From: Lachnospiraceae bacterium AC2012
GTDB taxonomy: Bacteria; Bacillota; Clostridia; Lachnospirales; Lachnospiraceae
Reading direction: 5' to 3'
NCBI GenBank assembly: GCA_000702525.1
Contig: JNIN01000001.1
Coordinates: 1,364,001 to 1,428,000 of the forward strand
Length of the DNA: 64,000 bases
The notes under the pieces are model-generated. The model searched no databases and had not been told where the DNA came from. It was given only the letters and a program-made list of their open reading frames with translations. A program made the position numbers and the translations under genes. This document shows positions 16,938 through 24,219 of the stretch, piece by piece; position 1 is the stretch's first letter; the number at the start of each line of letters is the position of its first letter.

Positions 16938-18236
16938 CTATTCCTTCGCATAATACTCCGCTGCTGCCTGGCTGATGGCCTGTGTAAAACTTCCACTGTC
17001 ATAGGTACCGCTCGCATAAGCCTGGAATAATGGTGCCAGTGCATCTTGTCCAAGTCCCTCCTTGAAGTTCTGCCAATGCCAGTTACTGGTCTTCTGCGCT
17101 GCGATATAATCGGAAATCGTCTGTGCAAACGGATCATCTGCCACGTAAGTACAGTCCGTAAATGGACTTACAAATCCGGCTTCCTCAACCAAAATCTTCT
17201 GTCCTGCATCACTTGCACACCACGCAAGGAACTTCTCGGATTCCGTAACATTTCCTTCCTTTGCTACAGCCCACCAGGACGGAGCCGATGTGAGGATGGT
17301 ATCCTGACCATCTTCAAAAGCATAAGGAGCCATCCCTATTTCGAAATTACCAGCAGACTGGTATTCCGAAGCATAATCGCCCAACAAAGAGGCTCCGATC
17401 CAGGATCCCTGGGTTACAAAGGCATATTTTCCAGAAGCAAATCCCTTGACCTGGTCCTCATACGTACCATTTACCAAAAGTGCTGGATCTGCGTACTGTT
17501 GCAGTAATCCGATGAGATTTGCATAATTCTGGAAACGATTCACGTCGATCTGACCACCATCATTCAATAAATCAATATACGTCGTATCATCTCGATCCAA
17601 TCCAGAGTCCAGATAGGCACCAAAAATATGATTACCAGAAGACCAACCCAGGTTTTCTGACTCTGCACAATACCCGCTTACCGCAGTCAGTCCCAGCTCA
17701 CCCTTCATAGAATCCAATTTTGCAAAAGCCTCCTGATAAGCCGACAGACTTGTCAACTTCGTCGGATCGATGCCAGCCTTTGCCAAAATATCAGCGTTAT
17801 AGGCAAGTCCGATTGCCTCAATCGTATATGGGAAACCAATGGTTCCATATTCCGAATCAACATAAGCGGCCTCCGTTTTCTTGGCCCACTCCTGATCACT
17901 CATATCCACCAGTAAGCCTTCCCAATTTTCAAAGCTCGCCCCTTCGCATACAAAGATGTCCGGCAACTGGTTGGACAGATAATATCCCTTCAAAGTTGCC
18001 TGCGCATCTACACCTGCCGCGATAGATTCCACAACAACCTGTATTCCGGTTTCCTTCTCATAGGCAGCCGCCAAGGTCTGCAGTTGTGCATCTACTTCGC
18101 TCTTTCCATTTAATAAATGAATCGTCGTGTCAGACGAAGAACCTGATGTACTCTTTGCATTCTTCGCACATCCACCGAGTACTGTGGATATGCCTAGTAA
18201 AGCTACCAGGAAAATAGTACAGACTCTCTTTTTCAT
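16938..18236 (-). CDS. Extracellular solute-binding lipoprotein, family 1, orphan
   Basis: A 432-residue secreted binding protein with signal peptide and lipobox (ISTVLGGCAKN, Cys ~22), then a Ser/Thr linker and the family 1 (sugar-type) fold: AAAYEKETGIQVVVESI, PDIFVCEGA, GFPYTIEAIGLAYNAD, and the aromatic-rich SWWAVAKEGN. Such proteins normally feed ABC importers, but no permease or ATPase gene is within reach here; instead the next gene, 12 nt away, is a chemoreceptor. It is therefore probably a dedicated ligand presenter for chemotaxis, or serves a transporter encoded elsewhere. Confidence 0.88.
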   Translation of the reverse strand: MKKRVCTIFLVALLGISTVLGGCAKNAKSTSGSSSDTTIHLLNGKSEVDAQLQTLAAAYEKETGIQVVVESIAAGVDAQATLKGYYLSNQLPDIFVCEGASFENWEGLLVDMSDQEWAKKTEAAYVDSEYGTIGFPYTIEAIGLAYNADILAKAGIDPTKLTSLSAYQEAFAKLDSMKGELGLTAVSGYCAESENLGWSSGNHIFGAYLDSGLDRDDTTYIDLLNDGGQIDVNRFQNYANLIGLLQQYADPALLVNGTYEDQVKGFASGKYAFVTQGSWIGASLLGDYASEYQSAGNFEIGMAPYAFEDGQDTILTSAPSWWAVAKEGNVTESEKFLAWCASDAGQKILVEEAGFVSPFTDCTYVADDPFAQTISDYIAAQKTSNWHWQNFKEGLGQDALAPLFQAYASGTYDSGSFTQAISQAAAEYYAKE

Positions 18237-18320
18237 ACGCTTCCTCCCTATATAAAACCCATTACAAATTAATCATAGCATTTCTTTAAGACAAACTTTA
18301 TAAAAAAAGCATAAAACATA

Positions 18321-18329
18321 TGCTATAAT
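18321..18329 (+). promoter_or_regulatory. Extended -10 promoter of the zinc-ribbon gene
   Basis: TGCTATAAT, a perfect extended -10, 44 nt before the start codon at 18374. Confidence 0.5.
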
Positions 18330-18373
18330 CAAATCGGTATCAGCAACCAGTTTTTGGGGAGATAGGAGTTTCT

Positions 18374-18634
18374 ATGCATCGATTAAATGATTTGGTGAAG
18401 GATCAAAACAAACGCCGTGTCTGCAAATCCTGCGGACGCATCCTGCCACGCTCACTAGAAGGTGACACCTGCCAAAGATGTCAGGATGAGGAAATGTACC
18501 GTCAGGTCAAGGATTACATCCTGCACCACAGCGTAACAGAAAAAGAATTATCTGAAATTTTCAATATTCCATTATCGAAAATTCATCAGTGGGTAAACGA
18601 AGGATTTATCGAATATAGACCAGGGTGGAAATGA
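18374..18634 (+). CDS. Zinc-ribbon/HTH protein, YvyF-like
   Basis: An 86-residue protein with a treble-clef-like zinc ribbon (CKSCGRIL ... CQRCQDEE, residues ~18-38) followed by a helix-turn-helix-like segment (VTEKELSEIFNIPLSKIHQW, ~55-76) and WVNEGFIEYRPGW. The layout resembles YvyF, the short protein encoded near flagellar genes in Firmicutes, but this copy is shorter and stands alone. Function of YvyF is not settled; a DNA-binding or FlgM-related role is only inferred. Confidence 0.6.
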   Translation: MHRLNDLVKDQNKRRVCKSCGRILPRSLEGDTCQRCQDEEMYRQVKDYILHHSVTEKELSEIFNIPLSKIHQWVNEGFIEYRPGWK

Positions 18635-18650
18635 TCCGCCCTGGTTTTTT
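18619..18650 (+). terminator. Terminator overlapping the end of the zinc-ribbon gene
   Basis: Arms 18619-18629 and 18635-18645 form an 11-bp stem whose loop contains the stop codon; six T follow. Confidence 0.85.
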
Positions 18651-18669
18651 CATGCTGTGACGCGAAAAC

Positions 18670-18706
18670 AAAGAACCGCAAATCCATAACGGATCTGCGG
18701 TTCTTT
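18670..18706 (-). terminator. Terminator of the Phe-Gly-Gly tRNA operon
   Basis: Arms 18670-18685 and 18691-18706 form a 16-bp stem with one mismatch and a 5-nt loop, followed by GTTTTC on the minus strand, just after the last tRNA. Confidence 0.75.
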
Positions 18707-18717
18707 AAAATAAAAAG

Positions 18718-18790
18718 AGCGACAGACGGGGCTCGAACCCGCGGTCTCGACCTTGGCAAGGTCGCGCGTTACCAACTACGCCACTGTCGC
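18718..18790 (-). tRNA. tRNA-Gly(GCC)
   Basis: Complete cloverleaf on the minus strand: acceptor GCGACAG/CTGTCGC, D-arm GCGTAGTTGGTAACGC, anticodon arm CGACC-TTGCCAA-GGTCG with anticodon GCC, T-arm with GGTTCGAGC. The 3' CCA is not encoded. Third in a leftward cluster. Confidence 0.95.
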
Positions 18791-18828
18791 ATATGTCATG
18801 TGATTGCTCGAAGAGCTTCCACTGACAG

Positions 18829-18899
18829 AGCGGGTGATGAGAATCGAACTCACGTGTCCAGCTTGGAAGGCTGGCGTTCTACCATTGAACTACACCCGC
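18829..18899 (-). tRNA. tRNA-Gly(TCC)
   Basis: Acceptor GCGGGTG/CACCCGC with a 3' T discriminator, anticodon loop CTTCCAA giving anticodon TCC, T-loop GTTCGATTC. CCA not encoded. Second in the cluster. Confidence 0.95.
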
Positions 18900-18931
18900 A
18901 TATGTAATTTTAATATCTATTTGATATTCAA

Positions 18932-19004
<73 letters not shown>

Positions 19005-19060
19005 ATTTCTGAATTTCGTTTCTAAACTAAAGTTCGTAAACTCAACTCACAACAATAGGT

Positions 19061-19089
19061 AGTTTACCTAAAACTGTGCTTCCTGTCAA
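19061..19089 (-). promoter_or_regulatory. Promoter of the tRNA operon
   Basis: On the minus strand a perfect -35 TTGACA (19084-19089), 17-nt spacer, -10 TAAACT (19061-19066), 57 nt before tRNA-Phe. Confidence 0.8.
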
Positions 19090-19262
19090 CACAAAATATT
19101 AAGAAATTTTAAAATTTTTCTAACCAAATTTCGTTTATGCTTTTTTTCGTTGATTTCTCGGGCTTTTTTGGACTACCCTATGATTACATTTATTGCAATA
19201 TGGTATTCCTTTTCTTACTTTTTCTACTTCTTTTTCTCACCAATTACTTAACAGGAGGTTTT

Positions 19263-19943
19263 ATGAAACATATTATTTTCGGTGTCTTCGGCGGCGCCAT
19301 CATCATTTTATCCATTCTTGTTTGTCTGAACATTCACAGACGTCACACTTATGAGGCAGAATTTCAAACCGCACTCAATAACACCTGTGACCAGGCATCT
19401 GTCGTTCTATTAAATCACACCTACCAGAACGAAAAAGATTTTCAATCCTATTTTTTAGAAACCATGCAATCCAATTTCAAGGTGCATGCAGATGATCCAA
19501 ATTACCATCTAGATTGTGAATTTTTGGCTGTGGATACCGAGCGCGGTGTATTCGGTGTCACTGTCACAGAAACCTACTCCAGTATCAATGGAGCAAAAAA
19601 GAAACTCACCGACTCCAGGACCGTCATCTTAGAGGAAGAACTCACCATGGCCGCTTGCGATATCACGTATCTTATTCCGGAAGACATCGTAACCGAACGA
19701 CAGATGCAAGACGTCTACCATGCATATCGTGCGGAAATCGGTACAACGCTGCCCGTTCCCGAGGATCCCACAATCGAAGGGCTAACATTCACAGGTTGGG
19801 TCGAGGTCAATGATGAGGAAGGTTCTAGCGCTAATTCCAGCTCGAATCCGGCTTCGAATACGGTATCGAATACCGTTTCCCGTTCCGATCTTCTTAAAAC
19901 CATCTGTACTACAAATAAAACATACATCGCAAGTTTTCAGTAA
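19263..19943 (+). CDS. Membrane-anchored protein of unknown function
   Basis: A 226-residue protein I do not recognise. It has one N-terminal membrane helix (residues ~4-23, IIFGVFGGAIIILSILVCL), then an extracellular part with a FQTALNNTCDQASVVLLNHT helix, and a short Ser/Asn-rich stretch near the end. The tail holds a piece like half an InlB B-repeat (GLTFTGWVEVND ... TYIASF), as in the next gene. The start at 19263 follows AACAGGAGG by 4 nt. The single N-terminal anchor recalls TadE-like pilus minor proteins, but no pilus genes are seen. The downstream gene begins 17 nt later, so they form an operon. Confidence 0.65.
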   Translation: MKHIIFGVFGGAIIILSILVCLNIHRRHTYEAEFQTALNNTCDQASVVLLNHTYQNEKDFQSYFLETMQSNFKVHADDPNYHLDCEFLAVDTERGVFGVTVTETYSSINGAKKKLTDSRTVILEEELTMAACDITYLIPEDIVTERQMQDVYHAYRAEIGTTLPVPEDPTIEGLTFTGWVEVNDEEGSSANSSSNPASNTVSNTVSRSDLLKTICTTNKTYIASFQ

Positions 19944-19960
19944 TCATATGGGGGTATTCT

Positions 19961-21982
19961 ATGAAACGTTTATACTTTGTAATCTTACCGTTCACGCTGC
20001 TTCTCTGCTTTCTACTACATAGCCAGGTTGTTCACGCAGCAAATTCCTATATCAAAAATAAGGATTTCTATGTTTATGGCGTCTCACACGATGCGGATAT
20101 CCATTTCCTTACGATTAACGATAACCTGGATACCGTGGTCAATGATCATGCCTGGACTGGCGGTGGCGAAATCACCTATGAATGGGTCGATGCCACCTCT
20201 ATTCTTGTGCATATGATCAATGTCGATTGCCACAAATACACGCCGTGGATTTATATACATGTTCCGGACATGCAGGGGTATCATTTCAAGCAATCCATCT
20301 TTGGCGAATGGACCGGTACCGGATGCGCCGGTACAGCAGCACATTACACGGGCGCTGCATATATCATGGACGCAACCGTTCAGCAATATATCGGTGCACA
20401 ATTCGGATACTCCTCCGTAACATTTCTTCGTGAACCGAACACTTACTACATCCATTATGATGGCAATGGCAACACCTCCGGCACGATGGATTTGCAGAGT
20501 GCGACCTATGACCAGGCGGTAAACCTGCTGCCAAACGCGTATACCAAATCGATTTCCTGCAGCTTCCAAACAAACGGCGGCAGCGCTGTCTCTGCGATTT
20601 CTGGAAATGCAACATTTCTACACTGGACACGGGATCATCAGACATACTCCCCTGGAAGTCCGGTTCTAAATCTATCGTCCGTCAACGGAGATGTGATCCA
20701 ATTTCAGGCGGTTTGGGGAAATACGACCATCACCTTACCGGCAACGAATCGCACGGGATATCGCTTTAGCGGCTGGTACGACGCCTCTGGGCGCTTCGTC
20801 GGAAATGCCGGAACAAGGTATGCCTTTAGCGAAAACACCGATCTCTACGCCCGCTGGACGCCAATTAACTACTCCATCACCTATCATTCTAATGGGGTGG
20901 GGGACAGCAACGTATATAAGCAAACGCTGACCTATGATACGACAGATTCCATCCAAAATCCGATGTTCTCACAAGCCGGTTTTGTCTTCCTACATTGGAA
21001 CACCTCTCCGGATGGCACCGGTCAGACTTACAACGTTGGACAAACGATCCGAAACCTCTATAGCACGGAAGGTCAAAACCTCGACCTCTATGCCATTTGG
21101 GATACCGATTTCACTTTGCAACTGAATGGAAATGGCGTCGCACTCGGTGACGGTAAGACTGATATTTTCATGGAACATGTAAATAACGAGACAACGCTTC
21201 CTGAATATTGTTTTGGCATGGAAAATTATTCGCAACAAGGCTGGTCACTAAACCCATCCGACTTCTATTACGACGATACCGTCTACTACGTCGAGGATTC
21301 CATCCATAAGTACCACTCGTCCGCAGCTGCATTTCTATTAAATGTCATCCATACGCGTCCGGATCTCGTATCGGTCGACGAAAGCGGTTGTGTCACCGTC
21401 CTGATGTACGCTATCTGGGATGAATTCCCGTCCATCGAGGCATCGGACATCTACCTGACATCCGATGAGCTCGCAGCATTGTCGGAGTCCGACTTAATAG
21501 AAATGTTACTGGACAGCTCCCATGTAACCATCGCCGACCGCGAGGATGCCAGCGATCCTACACAAGTTTCCAACTGGAACCGCGATAACATCCCACTGCA
21601 AGAAGTCTCGATCTACCATTGCGATTGGGAATATCTAAGATCGATTGGAGCAACCAGTGCCGCGGGCAATCCGGCAGCAAACACTGAAACCGATACGGAG
21701 ATTGATTCTGCCGAAAATAGTAAACAAGTCCGCGAATCTGGTGCCACTACTGTCACCTATCGCGTGGTTGATTTCTGTGATAATGTAACAGAATGCAATA
21801 TCTTCATCACTGTAACATCTTCGAATCCAGTTCATTCCAGTGCCTATGACGGTGCACTTACACCCATCTATGCAAGATACATCTCGATGGACTACCTAGA
21901 TACTCTGGATCGCACTTCCAAATGGGTACTTGATGATGCCTACAAAAGAATGCTAAACAAAGCTCTTGGTTGCTATCAGTAA
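19961..21982 (+). CDS. Secreted protein with InlB B-repeat-like modules
   Basis: A 673-residue exported protein. The signal peptide (MKRLYFVILPFTLLLCFLLH, cleavage near VHA at ~26) leads into a region of unknown fold, then at least three modules of the Listeria/Bacteroides (InlB B) repeat type at ~200-385: TFLHWTRD...FQAVW, YRFSGWYD...LYARW, FVFLHWNT...LYAIW. A later stretch ends in VTYRVVDFCDNVTECNIFI, and the C-terminus is a plain DDAYKRMLNKALGCYQ. No LPxTG sortase motif or C-terminal anchor is visible, so it is probably released or held by its partner at 19263. GGGGG lies 7 nt upstream. Role unknown; adhesion is a guess from repeat type. Confidence 0.7.
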   Translation: MKRLYFVILPFTLLLCFLLHSQVVHAANSYIKNKDFYVYGVSHDADIHFLTINDNLDTVVNDHAWTGGGEITYEWVDATSILVHMINVDCHKYTPWIYIHVPDMQGYHFKQSIFGEWTGTGCAGTAAHYTGAAYIMDATVQQYIGAQFGYSSVTFLREPNTYYIHYDGNGNTSGTMDLQSATYDQAVNLLPNAYTKSISCSFQTNGGSAVSAISGNATFLHWTRDHQTYSPGSPVLNLSSVNGDVIQFQAVWGNTTITLPATNRTGYRFSGWYDASGRFVGNAGTRYAFSENTDLYARWTPINYSITYHSNGVGDSNVYKQTLTYDTTDSIQNPMFSQAGFVFLHWNTSPDGTGQTYNVGQTIRNLYSTEGQNLDLYAIWDTDFTLQLNGNGVALGDGKTDIFMEHVNNETTLPEYCFGMENYSQQGWSLNPSDFYYDDTVYYVEDSIHKYHSSAAAFLLNVIHTRPDLVSVDESGCVTVLMYAIWDEFPSIEASDIYLTSDELAALSESDLIEMLLDSSHVTIADREDASDPTQVSNWNRDNIPLQEVSIYHCDWEYLRSIGATSAAGNPAANTETDTEIDSAENSKQVRESGATTVTYRVVDFCDNVTECNIFITVTSSNPVHSSAYDGALTPIYARYISMDYLDTLDRTSKWVLDDAYKRMLNKALGCYQ

Positions 21983-21984
21983 TG

Positions 21985-22020
21985 TAGTTGTTTATATAGT
22001 TGTTTATATAGTTGTTTATA
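21985..22020. repeat. Three tandem copies of a 12-bp unit
   Basis: TAGTTGTTTATA occurs three times head to tail directly after the stop of the secreted protein gene. Further short repeats (GTTCTTGAC and AAGGGGTACA) follow up to 22140. Confidence 0.9.
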
Positions 22021-22130
22021 CAATAACTTCTTAGATAGGGTTTACATGGTTCTTGGAGGGGATAGTTCTTGACGGTACGGTTCTTGACGATACAGTTTTA
22101 AGGGGTACAAATCCTGAAGGATATAGCTCT

Positions 22131-22168
22131 AAGGGGTACAGAAAGCAAATTTGCTTTCTGTACCCCTT
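22131..22168. repeat. Perfect 38-bp palindrome
   Basis: The 38 bases are fully self-complementary: AAGGGGTACAGAAAGCAAA and its reverse complement with no central loop. On the plus strand it is followed by ACTTTATTTCC, so it could end transcription of the secreted-protein operon. It borders the 52-bp repeat array. Confidence 0.85.
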
Positions 22169-22183
22169 ACTTTATTTCCTTTT

Positions 22184-22943
22184 GGTGCATGAAACTTGAT
22201 TTCTTCTTCTCTACACCTGTTTTACGCCTTCCCTTGGTGCACAGAACTTAATTTCTTCTTCCCTACACCTGCTTTCTCACTTTCCTTGGTGCACAGAACT
22301 TAATTTCTTCTTCTCTACACCTCTTTACCGACTTCCCTTGGTGCACAGAATTTGATTTCTTCTTTTCTACACCTGTTTTACGCCTTTCCTTGGTGCACAG
22401 AACTTGTTTTCTTCTTCTCTACACCAGCTTGTCGCCTTTCCTTGGTGCACAGAACTTGATTTCTTCTTTTTCTACACCTCTTTGTTCGCTTTCCTTGGTG
22501 CACAGAACTTGATTTCTTCTTCTCTACACCAGCTTGTCGCTTTCCGATGGTGCACAGCTTAAGAAATCTCTTTCTCTACACCATCCTCGGCGCTTTTCTT
22601 GGTGCACGGATCAAGAAATCTCTTCCTCTGCACCATCCTCGCCGCTTTTCTTGGTGCACAAATTAAGAAATTTCTTCCTCTGCACCATCCTCGCCGCTTT
22701 CCTTGGTGCACAGCTTAAGAAATCTCTTTCTCTACACCATCCTCGGCGCTTTTCTTGGTGTGCAAATTAAGAAATCTCTTCCTCTACACCTGTTATGTAT
22801 TCAAGTTACTGTACTGCCCGCAATTTCTTCCTCCGTACAGTACTTCCAAGTTCAATCCTACTGTACTACTAACAATTCCTTCCTCCGTACAATAAATTCA
22901 AGTTCAATCCTACTGTACTGCCCGCATTTTCTCCCTCCGCACA
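22184..22943. repeat. Array of fifteen 52-bp stem-loop units (non-coding)
   Basis: Twelve units start with GGTGCA or GGTGTG at 22184, 22236, 22288, 22340, 22392, 22444, 22497, 22549, 22601, 22653, 22705 and 22757, a spacing of exactly 52 except one step of 53. Each ends its 34-bp core with TACACC or TGCACC, so the core is an imperfect inverted repeat. Three further units starting at 22808, 22860 and 22912 keep the 52-bp period and the CTTCCTC core but have other stems, ACTGTAC and GTACAGT. Because 52 is not a multiple of three, the reading frame changes each unit, so this is not a repeat protein gene. No cas genes, and the between-core segments (18 bp) are too short and too similar for CRISPR spacers. 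Confidence 0.85.
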
Positions 22944-22957
22944 GTAAATTCAATAAA

Positions 22958-22996
22958 AAATGCCCATGTTACCTCACACCAGTAACATGGGCATTT
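22958..22996. terminator. Terminator after the HD-GYP operon
   Basis: Fifteen-base perfect arms 22958-22972 and 22982-22996 (AAATGCCCATGTTAC and its complement) around a 9-nt loop, with A-rich and T-rich flanks. It separates the leftward operon from the repeat array. Confidence 0.85.
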
Positions 22997-23046
22997 CCCT
23001 CTCTTTATTTCTCTCAATCAGCCGACTTCAAACCCGAATCTGACTC

Positions 23047-24207
23047 CTAATCTGCTTCCGACTCCAAACCAGACTCCAAATCCAGCTCCGAATCCGCCAG
23101 CTCCGAATCCGAATTCAGCCCCGACTCCGCAGACTCCTCAACATCCGCAGACTCCTCAACCTCCGCCGGCTCCAAGTCCTTTCCTTCAAGAAACACCTTA
23201 TCATATCCCACAATCGTGATATTATAAGTATTTCTATCCTTGGCGAGATCCAGGATTGTTTTATCTTCCAACATAACCACCGGGCGAAGCACGGACTTCG
23301 CACGATTCTTAATAACTCGGGCTTTTTGTCCGGTAGATAGCATCACATCCGTGCCGACCGGGTAAATTGTCAAATAGTGTATAAAGTTTTCAACGATGTG
23401 AAGGTCAAACATCGTTCCACTATTTGCCATCAGATATTCTACGCACTCCTTCGGGTCGTAGTCCTCCTTATACGCACGCTTTTGACACATCGCATCATAG
23501 ACATCTGCTACATGTATAATTCGCGCATAGAGTGGAATTCGGTCTCCCTGAATTCCTCTTGGGTATCCTGATCCATCCCAGTTTTCGTGATGAAGCAGGA
23601 TTCCCATACGTGCTCTGGTTGTAATCGCCGGATTATCATACATCATATTGTATCCGATTGCCGGATGCTGATTGATAATCTCGCGTTCTTCCGGCGTCAG
23701 TTTTCCCGGCTTATCGAGAATCTCCCGATTAATACCGCGTTTTCCGATGTCATGAAGCATCGCCGATGCACATAATTCCTGCAAATCGTAGTTATTCATA
23801 CCCAAGCCGATTCCGCAAGTCGTAGCCAGCATCGCAACATTCAGCGAATGTGCATAGGTGTCATTGTGATAGATTTTCAAATCTTTGAAATCAATCATCA
23901 ACTCCTCTACCGAAAGCAACTGCTCGGTAATCTCCGTAGAGAGATACAAGACACGATCAATATTCATCGTCTTCAGCGCATTCATCGCTTCCAGTCTTGT
24001 CTTCTCATCGAGGATTTCTGTGAGATCCTCATATTCAGAATACTCATCATAGATATACAGCCCTGGAAATTCCATAATCATCAACTGTTTGATAATTCCC
24101 GCTGTCAATTCGTGGTTTGCAGCAAGCAAACACACGCCCCTCTTATCATATATACTTTTCAGTGAAATCATTCCTGGCTTCAACGCCCCTGATTGTACAT
24201 ATTTCAT
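23047..24207 (-). CDS. HD-GYP domain protein with acidic repeat tail
   Basis: A 386-residue putative cyclic-di-GMP phosphodiesterase. Residues ~1-110 are a helical N-terminal sensor-like part (YVQSGALKPGMISLKSIYD); ~120-290 is the HD-GYP domain with HDIGKRGINREIL, PGKLTPEEREIINQHP and HHENWDGSGYPRG. The metal-binding HD and the GYP motif look intact. The last ~40 residues are an acidic, repetitive tail (EESADVEESAES, then SELADSELDLESGLES), not part of the family. It starts 12 nt after the ATPase gene stop, so it belongs to the same operon as the Rae1-fusion gene. Whether it acts on c-di-GMP or another nucleotide is not shown. Confidence 0.85.
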   Translation of the reverse strand: MKYVQSGALKPGMISLKSIYDKRGVCLLAANHELTAGIIKQLMIMEFPGLYIYDEYSEYEDLTEILDEKTRLEAMNALKTMNIDRVLYLSTEITEQLLSVEELMIDFKDLKIYHNDTYAHSLNVAMLATTCGIGLGMNNYDLQELCASAMLHDIGKRGINREILDKPGKLTPEEREIINQHPAIGYNMMYDNPAITTRARMGILLHHENWDGSGYPRGIQGDRIPLYARIIHVADVYDAMCQKRAYKEDYDPKECVEYLMANSGTMFDLHIVENFIHYLTIYPVGTDVMLSTGQKARVIKNRAKSVLRPVVMLEDKTILDLAKDRNTYNITIVGYDKVFLEGKDLEPAEVEESADVEESAESGLNSDSELADSELDLESGLESEAD

Positions 24208-24219
24208 TTTCTTTTCCTC

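Noticed and set aside
22184-22943. CRISPR array
   Set aside because: The regular repeats look CRISPR-like, but the segments between the repeat cores are only 18 bp and similar to each other, the repeats themselves are palindromic variants, and there are no cas genes.
22534-23050. Plus-strand reading frames through the repeat array
   Set aside because: They exist only because a 52-bp repeat shifts frame each unit and the DNA is poor in stops; no ribosome binding site and no recognisable protein.
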